Shown in pieces: positions 1-8,686 of a stretch of 64,000 nucleotides of DNA. Source of the stretch: Flexilinea sp. (lineage in GTDB: Bacteria > Chloroflexota > Anaerolineae > Anaerolineales > Anaerolineaceae); assembly GCA_026645735.1 (NCBI GenBank), contig JAPKMT010000008.1, positions 16,858 to 80,857 of the forward strand, given 5' to 3'. Both the position numbers and the translations under genes were made by a program. The notes beneath the pieces were generated by a model. It did not search any database and had not been told where the DNA came from. It was given only the letters and a program-made list of their open reading frames with translations. Every line of letters begins with the position of its first letter. Position 1 is the first letter of the stretch.

Positions 1-181
1 AGGATCCATCCGCATTTTGTCGCTGCAAAATTTTCGGTACAATTCCTTGTTCCATAATTGCGTTTCGTGCCGATTTTGCTTCGGGATCCTCTGCTGAAAA
101 TCCGCATAAAGAAGTCAATGCCGCATAGCGAACGGATGGATTTTCCTCTTCTAACAACCAATCAATTATTTTCTCATTCAT
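1..181 (-). CDS. HEAT-like conserved protein, N-terminal part (cut by window edge)
   Basis: Sixty codons read leftward from an ATG at 181-179 to the window edge with no stop. The product starts MNEKIIDWLLEEENPSVRYA and continues through a segment ending VPKILQRQNADGS. The pattern (amphipathic helix, 'NPSVRYAAL', then 'QRQNADGSW'-like) resembles conserved proteins with a HEAT-like start followed by a prenyltransferase-like alpha/alpha toroid; that family assignment is from memory. A GGAAAAG stretch about 8 bases upstream could act as ribosome binding site. It is transcribed away from the palindromic repeat at 204-326. Function cannot be stated from this fragment. Confidence 0.6.
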   Translation of the reverse strand, partial: MNEKIIDWLLEEENPSVRYAALTSLCGFSAEDPEAKSARNAIMEQGIVPKILQRQNADGS

Positions 182-203
182 TTCATTACTTTTCCATAAA
201 TAC

Positions 204-326
204 CAGAAATTCGAAATATGAAAAGAATTCTTTGTTGTTCTTATGGTTTTGAGCGGAGCACAAAACCATAAGAACAACTCATTTCTTTCTTTTTTTCAAA
301 AGGCTTTTCCAAATTTCGAAATGCTG
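204..326. repeat. Palindromic interspersed element, copy 1
   Basis: Full-length copy with the short arm on the left. Left end AGAAATTCGAAATATG (205-220), central hairpin 232-278 with variable stem block CTTATGG and loop GGA, right end CCAAATTTCGAAATGCTG (309-326). It fills most of the gap between two minus-strand genes and ends 6 bp from the stop of the giant secreted protein, so its hairpin would lie in that mRNA's 3' end. Confidence 0.85.
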
Positions 327-332
327 GGGAGC

Positions 333-3300
333 TCAAGGTACTGTTGCTTTGAAATCATCAAAAGCGATCCGATAAGGATTCTTTTCGTCCACCTCATCCA
401 TTGATACAGCAAATAGGATAGCTTTACCAAAACCGAGGTCAGAATCCGAGATTTCTGCTTCCTTTTGTCCATTGATTTCTAAAATGAGGTTACTTCCCTT
501 ACAAGAAAAGGTAATTTTTTCAGTGATTTCACCACCATATAATGCATCCGTCTGAATCCAGTCTGTCAGATACAAAGAGTTTCCAGCTGCTTTTTTGTAG
601 AAACGATATACTCCACCTCCCGCAGCATCCGGAATGATCGTCACCGAATAAAAATTATTAGGATCATTCTCCCGGCAGAAAAAGCCAAAACCGCCCAATC
701 CAGGCGTCTCAACTTTTACATCAACAGAAATCGTGGTATTCATAAAAAGCCCGGTAAAATTCCAGGGGACTTCTGCCGAAACATACTTATTTGGTTTTGC
801 AATCTCAAAAACGAGCGCTTCATTCTCTCTGAAAAATGAACCATTCGACAATTCTGACACGATTTTCCAGTTATTCGTTTCTGTTGAAAAATCATCCGTA
901 AACCACTGCTCGACTTCTGGTGAAGGGGAAGGTTCGACGGGATTCGTTACAGACTGATCCGAAGTTGTCTGCGCGACTTCCGCTATCTGAGCCTTTGCAG
1001 AAGCTTGAGCCTCGGTTGAATCGGCTCTCATTTCGGAGCTCGATGGCTGTTGAACTTCGTTTTCCGGCATATCGTCCCTGGTCAATTTTTCAATTTTGTA
1101 CGTCACTTCAAGCGGTGTCAGGATAGCTGCATTGATTGTATTGATGACTTGAAAAACAGGAACAACAGGCTCAGAAATTTGTTCGATATACCCTTTGTCA
1201 ATTTGAATCCATTCACCATTCACATCAATATAAGCAGTAATCACACCCGCTTTGCGTAACAAACGTAATTTGCCTTCATCCCCGATAGCATCCATCACGT
1301 TCCAGGATACTTCCCGGATATGTTTATAATCAATCTTTGTTTCATACTTATGGCCATAATCCGTCTGGAATGCACCGACACTGATGCGTTTAAATTTGTC
1401 TAACACCCCATTGACAGGAATCCCTTCAACATTTTCTACTGCCATAAAGAAAGCACGACTTTCCCCGGGCTGGTGTTCCGGCATTTCAGTTTTATACGAA
1501 GCGATCAGCTCAAAGTCTCCGGATAATATTTCGCCTAAATATGCGCTCGCCTCTCCGAAAACAGACCCATCCAGTTTTAAATTTACGGTGGATTTATCAA
1601 TGATTTCAACACTTCCCTGACTGGAAACAACATCCCATGCAGCCTGTGGAAAAGAATTTAGAGGTCCGCTGATCAGGCTGATCTCGGACAGTGTGCCTTT
1701 TGCAACAGCCGGTTCGCCCGGCCATTGTCCGCCATAGATAAAAGTCCATCCGGTATATAAAGTTTCTGGCGCATTGGTTTGCGTCCTTGATGAAAGATTC
1801 CAGGTTACGCCATCATCGATACTCCAATACGTGTTAAAGATATCTCCACGGCGGGTCATCCGTAGCAATACCGGTAAATCCTGAATCTCTTTACTGCTAT
1901 TTGAATTAATATCATTAAATATTCGCAATACGCTCCGCCCTCCTTCCCGGCGCCAGCCGCTGCCAATCTGGAGCGTATGAGCGAACAATGAATCTTCAGG
2001 AACCTGTCCTGCGAGAAATCCAAAAAACGATTCAGGAGCATAAATCATGAAGTCCAGTGTCACCCATCGGTCATTGGGTCCAATTACCAACGCTCGTGCC
2101 TGAAGGTCAAAATCACCGGTCACTTTATGCATAAAAACCGGAGCGTTATCACAATAAGCCCCAATGCAGTCGCCATGCGGAACATCAATCTCAGTAACGT
2201 TATTTGTCACTTGGATCGTTGCGTTATAACCGGGATCCTGCCAGATCCAGTCATGGTCTAAAGGATCTGATTCGGATGGTCCGCTCACCATCCCGGCTGG
2301 TTCAGGGATATCATCACCGATGAAAATATCCCATGGTCTTAATCCATGGTAATTCGTCGTTTCGCTGTTTCCCAAAGGAAAATCCATAACAACCCCAGAA
2401 TCCAGATTAATCATTTTTCCTGTGTCGACAGCGGTTTGTGTCCCATCCGGAAAAGTAACCGTGACACTTCCATTATAGACATGCACAGTATGCTCATTCG
2501 CCCAGTCTGAAACATAACTGACTACGAAAAAATCAGTTCCGTTGCGAACGATCCTGTTGTCGCCAACCTTTACCACAATCGGTTTACCCCCCTGATCAGG
2601 GCTGGTAAACCGAATTCTTCCTTTTTCCAACCGCACAACCGGCATGCCAGACGCATCGATATCAAATGAAACTGCAGACTCCCTTTGAACGGTCAGTCTC
2701 GTTCCGTCTTCTAAAACCAAAACTGCCGGACTGTTTGATGTGGTCAGTTTATCTCCCGCATTAAAATTCTCACCGGCGGATGCAACTGAATCATTCTTAG
2801 CGGCCAGGATTTCAAGGGATGCGCTGTATCCCTGTCCAAAACAAGCGCCGGACAACGGTCCGCTTCCAGCCGGAGCTCCAATCACAATCCTGATCTTCCC
2901 TGCCCCTGGAATATCAAATTCCTGCTGCAAATCCGAGTCTTCATTCTGACCGGATAATCCAGCAATTTCCTGTTCTTTTCCGAAAGATTTCCCGATTTTC
3001 TGGGTAAAATATACGCGCATCGATGAGTTCCAGTTATAGAGAGACCATGTTTGTTGAACCGGTGGACTGCCCTTTATCACTGCCTTCGCTTTGGCCCCTC
3101 CTGAGACATCAAATGGACCAAAAACCTGGGCTGGATCACACGGCTGATCGACGCCATGTTCTGCAAAACTGCCTCCTCCGGACCAAAGCATCCCGGGGGA
3201 CATGGGAGGATTCTTGACAGTAATGGAAGCGCCTGAACCGAGTTTCAACACGGCTATGGGAGGTTTCTTATTCTCTTCAGGAGGAAATACTTTTTGAAAA

Positions 3301-5408
3301 TTGGCATAGTATTCTTTCATCGCCTTCATATAGTCTTCGTGTGATCCCTGGAGTAATCTCGAGACAATATAATAGATGATGTCTGGATTCTGCGGCAATC
3401 CATCTTTTTCCAACTGTGCCCGAATCATCGCATATTTTTGCAGCCAGACAGCAAGTTTTGCATTGCATTCCTTTTCATAATAAAGACAAAGATGATCTAC
3501 CTCCAGAGGCCTGTCAGTAAGTTCCACGTGATTATGGCGCAGCCAGGTTTTCAATTGTTCCAAATTTCGGAGATTTTCAGCCTTTATTTTTTCAGTTTGA
3601 ATCCGCCTGGAAAAATATTCTCTGATGGCAGCAGTTATTTCCTCATCGGTGATATTTGGATTTTCCTCCCGCATTTCGATGGCCACCTGACGTAAACCGC
3701 CCTGTTCCAATTTTCCGGGAGCAATTCCATACGTATTCAACATCTCATCAATTCTGCCGTCATATTCGGCGACGAGTTCATGAAACATATTTTCGAGCAC
3801 ATTGTTCTTATACGCCGAAATGCCCAAATTGATCACACCGGCAGATAACCGCGCAACAATGTCTACCGCAACGGCCACCGGATAGCCAAATTCCAGCAAT
3901 TCGATAAAAGCTTGTCCGCCTGCAGACATGTAACCGATCGATTCTCCTCTTTGTTTACCCTCCTGATAGGCTGAATAAATCGCATAACCGGCAAAAAGCG
4001 CGTTGGCCGTAAACCCCAGCGCTTTAAATGATTTTTCGGCAAATCCTTCAACGGCTTCATCCGCTCCGTGTATAAGTGCTTTCTCAGAATCGTTTAATTG
4101 GTCATAGGATCGTCCAAATACATCCATCGCTCTTTCGTTAAAATAGGTAGTTCCAAAAACTCGTTGGGAAACCCGTTCTTTAAATACTTTTGTCATTTCG
4201 CTGATTTCCTGATATTCGTACTTTCCCAATTTTTGTATTGCAATTCCTTCCACCTCATTGAAATAACCGGGAGGCAGGTTGGCCATTGCTGCGGCCAGTT
4301 CCGAAGCAAGTTTTTCGGTTTGTTTTCCGGATGACATCAGATCCAGAAAAGTTTCAGCAACTTTTTTGGACATGTTTTTATTGAGCTGATTCATTCCGTT
4401 TAAATAGTGTTCCGCTACGTCTTCAGCGGACATTCCGGTCCGTCTCATCATTTCATTGATTGCATCTTCGGGGGTAATACCGGGTGTTTCAAAAATCCTT
4501 GCCAGCCCAACCAGTTCCTGTTCCGCAGAAGTCAGTTTTCCTCCGGCTAATTCGTAAGCCTGAAGATTCCGTAAATCATATTTAAAAGTTTTCAATACTT
4601 TTTCGCTTTCGGAATACTCTTTGGATACCAGGATACTCTCACGAAATTTTATATTATCACTTGCAAAACCGAATGCATTAACCGCAGTCAATGCTTTCGG
4701 CTGCTCACCTGCCAACTTCACATAACTGACATCTCCCAGCGTATCAGCAATCGGGTTATATACCCAGCATTTCGGATTATCGTTGTAAAGTTTATTTTCC
4801 AGCCAGATATTGCCGCCTTGTGTATTGTATTTTTCATAATTCGCTGCTGCCTCAACACGATCCCCCCAGGTTTCAATTTTCGTTGGATCCAATACATGAA
4901 CACCCGCATCATTCGGATCGATTTTCCATTTTTGCATAAATTTTTCAGAAAAATCTTCAACCGCACCACTCGCATTGCTTCCTTGAGGAATAAAATCATA
5001 GTCGCTCTTTCCAGGGATAAATTTTCCTCCCGGTTCACCCCGTTGTCCTAAAGTTCCAACCGGAATAATGTGACTCAATTTGCTCCCTTGATTCAGCGAG
5101 ACATCGCGCCAGGTTTCTCTGCACATGCGATAAAGATGATTATCGAGCGCCTCGACAGTATTGCGACTGATTGTGCTGCCTTTGGCATTCACCAAATTTT
5201 CATATTCTTTATATTTCGAAAGAACTTTTAATGCTGCATCCTGACTGCCCCCAGGAGTATTAAGCATCGATGTTTCGAACTCTTGGATGAGGATAGTCAG
5301 ATCATCCGCTGCCTGAACTGCGAACGACACAGGGAAAATCATGCAAAAAATCAGCAGAACATTGATGACACAATAGATTTTTCGATTACAGCCGGAATGT
5401 CTGAGCAT
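333..5408 (-). CDS. Giant secreted FecR-domain multidomain protein
   Basis: The 1691-residue product begins with a basic, then hydrophobic signal segment (roughly residues 10-33, cleavage near VQA-AD). A largely helical N-terminal half follows, with a hydrophobic Gly/Ala-rich stretch near residues 465-535 that could be membrane-interacting. A FecR-type beta domain lies at about 880-1010 (motifs VLEDGTRLTV, GRIRFTSP, NGTDFFV, VHVYNGSVTV). Three beta-rich, concanavalin-like or DUF1349-like modules then cover about 1060-1250, 1255-1440 and 1500-1690, the last two separated by a Ser/Thr/Ala/Pro-rich linker. FecR domains are classically periplasmic anti-sigma regulators, but in large secreted proteins they act as structural or sensory modules. 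No sigma factor or TonB gene is nearby. An AAGGTG ribosome site precedes the ATG. Role inferred as cell-surface or exported; exact function unknown. Confidence 0.85.
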   Translation of the reverse strand: MLRHSGCNRKIYCVINVLLIFCMIFPVSFAVQAADDLTILIQEFETSMLNTPGGSQDAALKVLSKYKEYENLVNAKGSTISRNTVEALDNHLYRMCRETWRDVSLNQGSKLSHIIPVGTLGQRGEPGGKFIPGKSDYDFIPQGSNASGAVEDFSEKFMQKWKIDPNDAGVHVLDPTKIETWGDRVEAAANYEKYNTQGGNIWLENKLYNDNPKCWVYNPIADTLGDVSYVKLAGEQPKALTAVNAFGFASDNIKFRESILVSKEYSESEKVLKTFKYDLRNLQAYELAGGKLTSAEQELVGLARIFETPGITPEDAINEMMRRTGMSAEDVAEHYLNGMNQLNKNMSKKVAETFLDLMSSGKQTEKLASELAAAMANLPPGYFNEVEGIAIQKLGKYEYQEISEMTKVFKERVSQRVFGTTYFNERAMDVFGRSYDQLNDSEKALIHGADEAVEGFAEKSFKALGFTANALFAGYAIYSAYQEGKQRGESIGYMSAGGQAFIELLEFGYPVAVAVDIVARLSAGVINLGISAYKNNVLENMFHELVAEYDGRIDEMLNTYGIAPGKLEQGGLRQVAIEMREENPNITDEEITAAIREYFSRRIQTEKIKAENLRNLEQLKTWLRHNHVELTDRPLEVDHLCLYYEKECNAKLAVWLQKYAMIRAQLEKDGLPQNPDIIYYIVSRLLQGSHEDYMKAMKEYYANFQKVFPPEENKKPPIAVLKLGSGASITVKNPPMSPGMLWSGGGSFAEHGVDQPCDPAQVFGPFDVSGGAKAKAVIKGSPPVQQTWSLYNWNSSMRVYFTQKIGKSFGKEQEIAGLSGQNEDSDLQQEFDIPGAGKIRIVIGAPAGSGPLSGACFGQGYSASLEILAAKNDSVASAGENFNAGDKLTTSNSPAVLVLEDGTRLTVQRESAVSFDIDASGMPVVRLEKGRIRFTSPDQGGKPIVVKVGDNRIVRNGTDFFVVSYVSDWANEHTVHVYNGSVTVTFPDGTQTAVDTGKMINLDSGVVMDFPLGNSETTNYHGLRPWDIFIGDDIPEPAGMVSGPSESDPLDHDWIWQDPGYNATIQVTNNVTEIDVPHGDCIGAYCDNAPVFMHKVTGDFDLQARALVIGPNDRWVTLDFMIYAPESFFGFLAGQVPEDSLFAHTLQIGSGWRREGGRSVLRIFNDINSNSSKEIQDLPVLLRMTRRGDIFNTYWSIDDGVTWNLSSRTQTNAPETLYTGWTFIYGGQWPGEPAVAKGTLSEISLISGPLNSFPQAAWDVVSSQGSVEIIDKSTVNLKLDGSVFGEASAYLGEILSGDFELIASYKTEMPEHQPGESRAFFMAVENVEGIPVNGVLDKFKRISVGAFQTDYGHKYETKIDYKHIREVSWNVMDAIGDEGKLRLLRKAGVITAYIDVNGEWIQIDKGYIEQISEPVVPVFQVINTINAAILTPLEVTYKIEKLTRDDMPENEVQQPSSSEMRADSTEAQASAKAQIAEVAQTTSDQSVTNPVEPSPSPEVEQWFTDDFSTETNNWKIVSELSNGSFFRENEALVFEIAKPNKYVSAEVPWNFTGLFMNTTISVDVKVETPGLGGFGFFCRENDPNNFYSVTIIPDAAGGGVYRFYKKAAGNSLYLTDWIQTDALYGGEITEKITFSCKGSNLILEINGQKEAEISDSDLGFGKAILFAVSMDEVDEKNPYRIAFDDFKATVP

Positions 5409-5581
5409 AATAACACCTTACAATCGGTATTTCCAAATTTTTGAAAGGGAAATGCTTTTTCCTGCATTTTCCACAAATCAAAATAATCTATAACAATAAT
5501 TTCCTGAGAAAATTCGAGATATTCGCTTCATTTTCTAAAATAATGCGTAAAAAGTTCTGAATAATAAAAATTCTTATCTAT

Positions 5582-5609
5582 AGTATAGGTATTTTTATGT
5601 GCTTTCCAA
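5582..5609 (-). promoter_or_regulatory. Candidate promoter of the giant secreted protein
   Basis: On the minus strand, TTGGAA (5609-5604) and TATACT (5587-5582) are separated by 16 bases, a sigma-70-like arrangement about 175 bp upstream of the ATG at 5408. Seen by eye only; the region is very AT-rich, so chance matches are likely. Confidence 0.35.
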
Positions 5610-5766
5610 CAACAGATTTCATTATTATTTTCGAGAAAAAAATTTTGATTTCGAAATAACAATATGCAATTGCAGTGTATCAAATCTTTAGTGGGAAAAT
5701 ATCATTCGTAGACAAATCGCGATTGGTAAAAGAATTTTTATGGAATTAAAACAGGATAAATTACTC

Positions 5767-5795
5767 TTGACATTATTAAAAAAAAGTTATACACT
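5767..5795 (+). promoter_or_regulatory. Promoter of the xylooligosaccharide locus
   Basis: TTGACA (5767-5772), a 17-base spacer and TACACT (5790-5795) form a good sigma-70-type promoter reading toward the LacI gene. The predicted start, about 5802, falls inside the operator at 5801-5814, as expected for repression by steric block. Confidence 0.65.
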
Positions 5796-5800
5796 TTTTA

Positions 5801-5814
5801 TGGAAACGCTTCAA
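5801..5814 (+). promoter_or_regulatory. LacI-type operator O1
   Basis: TGGAAACGCTTCAA fits the LacI/CcpA-family palindrome with central CG (TGNAAACGNTTNCA class). It overlaps the predicted transcription start. Its first 16 bases, extended by TT, recur exactly at 10991-11006 inside the GH43 gene. Likely bound by the regulator encoded at 6004-7035; this is inference. Confidence 0.65.
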
Positions 5815-5988
5815 TTTAGTTTGATATGATTTTTACAAATGGTAAAAATAACAAAATTCATGTTATCAAATTTTTTACTTTTGAAGTGTTTCGAAGAAAA
5901 AAAACCGACAAGAATTTATCATCAGCCTCAATAATTAATCATTTTCTTCAGATTTTTCTTTTATGCAGTTATTTTTTCTCTCAAGGAA

Positions 5989-6002
5989 TGTAAACGCTTC
6001 CA
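5989..6002 (+). promoter_or_regulatory. LacI-type operator O2 abutting the regulator start
   Basis: TGTAAACGCTTCCA is a near-perfect LacI-family palindrome ending one base before the ATG at 6004. It could give autoregulation as a roadblock or through looping with O1, 188 bp away. Its position also explains why no well-placed Shine-Dalgarno is seen: AAGGA at 5983-5987 is 16 bases from the ATG. Confidence 0.65.
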
Positions 6003-6003
6003 A

Positions 6004-7035
6004 ATGAACAAAATCTCAAAAAAAATCACAATTGTAGATGTAGCATCCGAAGCTCAAGTCTCTTTTGGTACGGTTTCCAGAGTCATCAATAATGATATCC
6101 ATGTCAAACCGGAAACAAGAGAAAGGGTTCTGCAAACCATGGAAAGGTTGAATTATGTGGTTAACCGCCAGGCGCAAAAATTAGCCGGCGGACGATCGAA
6201 TGTTATTGGTTTATTAGTTCCGGATTTGGGTACAGGATATATTGGAGAAATTATTCGAGGGATCGATTCTGAACTAACGCTATCGGATTATGACTTAATG
6301 TTGTATACAACACACCGCACTGCGAGCAAAGAGGCCGGGTATGTCTTTTCGCTTGCACAAGATATGGTCGACGGTATTTTGCTTGTTTTACCTCGGAATC
6401 CAGTCGACTATACCGGCACTTTGGCAAAAAAAAAATTCCCCTTTGTTTTAATCGATCACCAGGGAACGGGCGAAAATTGTCCCGCCGTTGGTGCCTCCAA
6501 TTGGCAGGGGGCTTTTAATGCCACTGATTATCTGATTCAACTCGGCCATAAACGGATCGGCTTCATCACAGGATCCCTCGATTTAGGTGCCGCGATCGAC
6601 AGATTGGAAGGATACAAGACGGCATTGCGCACCCATCATATCCATATCGATCCAGTGTTAATTTTTGAAGGGACCTTTGAACAGCCGGATGGATATACGG
6701 GGACAGCCCAATTTCTTGATTTAAAAAGTCCCCCCACGGCAATTTTTGCATCCAATGATTGCATGGCGATGGGGGTCATCGACGCAGTCCGTGATCACGG
6801 GATGAAGATCCCTGACGATATTTCTGTTATTGGATTTGATGATATACCACAGGCTTCCTTAGTAAGGCCGGCGCTTACAACCGTTCAGCAACCGCTTGAA
6901 CAAATGGGCAGAATGGCTGCACAAATGCTTTTCGAAATATTGAAAAACCCGGACAGCAAACCTGACCGGATTCAACTGCCAACGCAGTTAATGATCAGAG
7001 ATTCAACGGCAAAATTAAAAGGCAGTTCTGGCTAA
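6004..7035 (+). CDS. LacI-family transcriptional regulator of the xylooligosaccharide operon
   Basis: The 343-residue product has a typical LacI length. An N-terminal helix-turn-helix (residues 8-35, ITIVDVASEAQVSFGTVSRV) is followed by the hinge (LNYVVNRQAQKLAGGRS) and a periplasmic-binding-protein-like effector domain (GLLVPDLGTGY, IGFITGSLDL, AIFASNDCMAMGV, ISVIGFDDIP). It opens a co-directional run of binding protein, two permeases, GH43 and GH3, so it most likely senses a xylooligosaccharide or related sugar and controls the locus through the operators at 5801 and 5989. The ribosome site is weak. The specific inducer is inference; the family is certain. Confidence 0.93.
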   Translation: MNKISKKITIVDVASEAQVSFGTVSRVINNDIHVKPETRERVLQTMERLNYVVNRQAQKLAGGRSNVIGLLVPDLGTGYIGEIIRGIDSELTLSDYDLMLYTTHRTASKEAGYVFSLAQDMVDGILLVLPRNPVDYTGTLAKKKFPFVLIDHQGTGENCPAVGASNWQGAFNATDYLIQLGHKRIGFITGSLDLGAAIDRLEGYKTALRTHHIHIDPVLIFEGTFEQPDGYTGTAQFLDLKSPPTAIFASNDCMAMGVIDAVRDHGMKIPDDISVIGFDDIPQASLVRPALTTVQQPLEQMGRMAAQMLFEILKNPDSKPDRIQLPTQLMIRDSTAKLKGSSG

Positions 7036-7062
7036 CCTCGAAGTCATACCAAAACTGCCTTT
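7018..7062 (+). terminator. Hairpin at the 3' end of the LacI gene (attenuator-like)
   Basis: AAAGGCAGTT-c-TGG (7018-7031) pairs with CCA-a-AACTGCCTTT (7049-7062) around a 17-base loop. It overlaps the LacI stop codon. No clear T-run follows, so partial termination or mRNA processing that lowers regulator expression relative to the transporter is more likely than full termination. Confidence 0.45.
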
Positions 7063-7188
7063 CGTCTGTGGAATCCCTTCGTAGAAAGGAGGTCCGACAG
7101 GGACAAATTATAACCGAATCGTATTTGTAGTATGTTCGATCAGTAAAAATCAGGATTTTTTAAAGAGTTAAATGTAAGGAGAAAGATA

Positions 7189-8460
7189 ATGACCCGTAAG
7201 TTAAGTGTAATTCTAAGCCTCGTGCTTGTTTGTGTTTTTGCAGTTTCCTCCGCAGCATATGCGGCAGACAAAGTCACCGTCCGCTGGTGGCATATTTTCA
7301 CAGAAGAATCTCAAAAAGCGGTTTGTCAAAAATTTGCGGATGATTATATGGCAGCGAATCCGGATGTAACGATTGAAATGACTGTCATGGAAAATGAAGC
7401 CTTCAAGACAAAATTGACCACCGTCATGCAGGGCGGAAACCCGCCGGATATCATCCATAGTTGGGGTGGTGGCGTCCTCAATGATTATGCAAAAGCAGGT
7501 CTGTTGCGCGATATTACCGCTGATCTTGACAAAGATGGATGGAGAGACCTATACGGTGCAGGCGCTTTGGAAACCTATGGCGCCGGCGGCAAAAATTATG
7601 GAATTCCCAATGACATGGGAATGATCGGTTTTTGGTACAACACCGAACTCTTTGAAAAAGCCGGTATTAAAGCTGTTCCCACAACCTGGAGTGAATTTTT
7701 AGCGGATGTGCAACTTTTGAAAGATTCCGGAACCATCCCCATTGCTGTCGCCGGTCAGGACAAATGGCCTGCCATGTATTACTGGACCTATTTAGCATCC
7801 CGTATTGGCGGAAAAGCTGCATTTGATGCGGCATATGACCGGACTGGAAGTTTTGCGGATCCGACATTCGTTGAAGCCGGTTATAAGTTAAAAGAATTGA
7901 TCGACATGGAACCTTTCCAGGATGGTTTTCTGGGATCGATTTATAACGATGAAGGTGGATTGGTCGGTAACGGAAAAGCTGCCATGGAATTGATGGGACA
8001 ATGGGCTCCAACCGTCCAGGCAGACAACAGTGTTGACAAAAAAGGACTCGGAGATAAATTGGGTTGGTTCCCATTCCCGGCCGTTGAAGGCGGAGCCGGC
8101 AGTGTGGCAGACGCCATGGGCGGCGGCGGCGGTTTTATCGTCGGTAAAGATGCGCCGGACGAAGCAATAGATTTCTTAAAATTTATCAACACTGCAGAAG
8201 CTCAGGCAACCATGGCCAAAGCCGGTATGGTCATTCCGTGCGCGAAAGGCGCTGAAGTCGGCTTGACGGATCCATTCAAACTGCAGATTAAAGCAGCCGT
8301 GGACAATGCTCCTTATTTCCAACTGTATTATGATCAGTTCCTCCCATCAGCAACGGCCCAGGTTATCAATGACAGTATCCAGGGGCTATTTGCCGGAACA
8401 ATGACACCTGAAGAAGTTGCTCAGGCAATTGAAGACTCCGCTGCTGAAGAGCTCGGTTAA
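7189..8460 (+). CDS. Sugar ABC transporter substrate-binding protein (MalE/UgpB class)
   Basis: The 423-residue product begins with a signal peptide (MTRKLSVIL..., cleavage near AYA-AD). No lipobox cysteine is present near the cleavage point, so it may be released or held by other means. The mature part is a cluster-1 (COG1653) extracellular binding protein: VRWWHIFTEE, MQGGNPPDI, GIPNDMGMIGFWYNTELFEKAGI, and a C-terminal DSIQGLFAGTMTPEEVAQ helix. A strong AAGGAG lies upstream of the ATG. It feeds the two permeases downstream; with GH43 and GH3 in the same run the ligand is probably a xylooligosaccharide. A hairpin and a palindromic repeat separate it from the permeases. Confidence 0.93.
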   Translation: MTRKLSVILSLVLVCVFAVSSAAYAADKVTVRWWHIFTEESQKAVCQKFADDYMAANPDVTIEMTVMENEAFKTKLTTVMQGGNPPDIIHSWGGGVLNDYAKAGLLRDITADLDKDGWRDLYGAGALETYGAGGKNYGIPNDMGMIGFWYNTELFEKAGIKAVPTTWSEFLADVQLLKDSGTIPIAVAGQDKWPAMYYWTYLASRIGGKAAFDAAYDRTGSFADPTFVEAGYKLKELIDMEPFQDGFLGSIYNDEGGLVGNGKAAMELMGQWAPTVQADNSVDKKGLGDKLGWFPFPAVEGGAGSVADAMGGGGGFIVGKDAPDEAIDFLKFINTAEAQATMAKAGMVIPCAKGAEVGLTDPFKLQIKAAVDNAPYFQLYYDQFLPSATAQVINDSIQGLFAGTMTPEEVAQAIEDSAAEELG

Positions 8461-8480
8461 CAAATAAACGTTTGAATTCA

Positions 8481-8512
8481 GGGATCCAGTGAAATAAAAA
8501 ATGCTGGATCCC
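8481..8512 (+). terminator. Intercistronic hairpin after the binding-protein gene
   Basis: GGGATCCAG (8481-8489) and CTGGATCCC (8504-8512) form a perfect 9-bp stem with a 14-base loop, 20 bp after the binding-protein stop. The following CCAATTTT is a poor T-tract. This is the usual place for a 3' stabilising or partly terminating hairpin that makes binding protein exceed permease. Confidence 0.65.
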
Positions 8513-8545
8513 CCAATTTTAAAAACGAATCAATCCGTAAGCATA

Positions 8546-8658
8546 AATTCAAAATTTGTAGGAATACATATAAAGAGAAATTTTGTTGTTGTGCTATTTT
8601 TGATCGGAACGCAAAAACAACACAACAACAAAGAATTCTCCCATATTCCGAATTGCTG
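8546..8658. repeat. Palindromic interspersed element, copy 2 (inside ABC operon)
   Basis: Short arm on the right. The right end CCATATTCCGAATTGCTG (8641-8658) is clear, the left end (8546-8562) is degraded. The central hairpin 8583-8631 has lost some pairing (left GTGCTATTTTT against right AAAAACAACAC). It lies between binding-protein and permease genes, 15 bp before the permease ribosome site. Confidence 0.8.
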
Positions 8659-8686
8659 CATCATAACCAGAACGAAGGAGGAACTC

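Larger units (their letters stand above)
5409..6003. other. Divergent intergenic region, AT-rich
   Basis: This 595-bp gap separates the leftward giant protein from the rightward LacI gene. It holds the two candidate promoters and two LacI-type operators listed separately. No coding sequence was recognised in it. Confidence 0.7.

Noticed and set aside
8501..8686. N-terminal extension of the permease frame
   Set aside because: It would translate the repeat element; the TTG at 8687 has a perfect ribosome binding site directly upstream.
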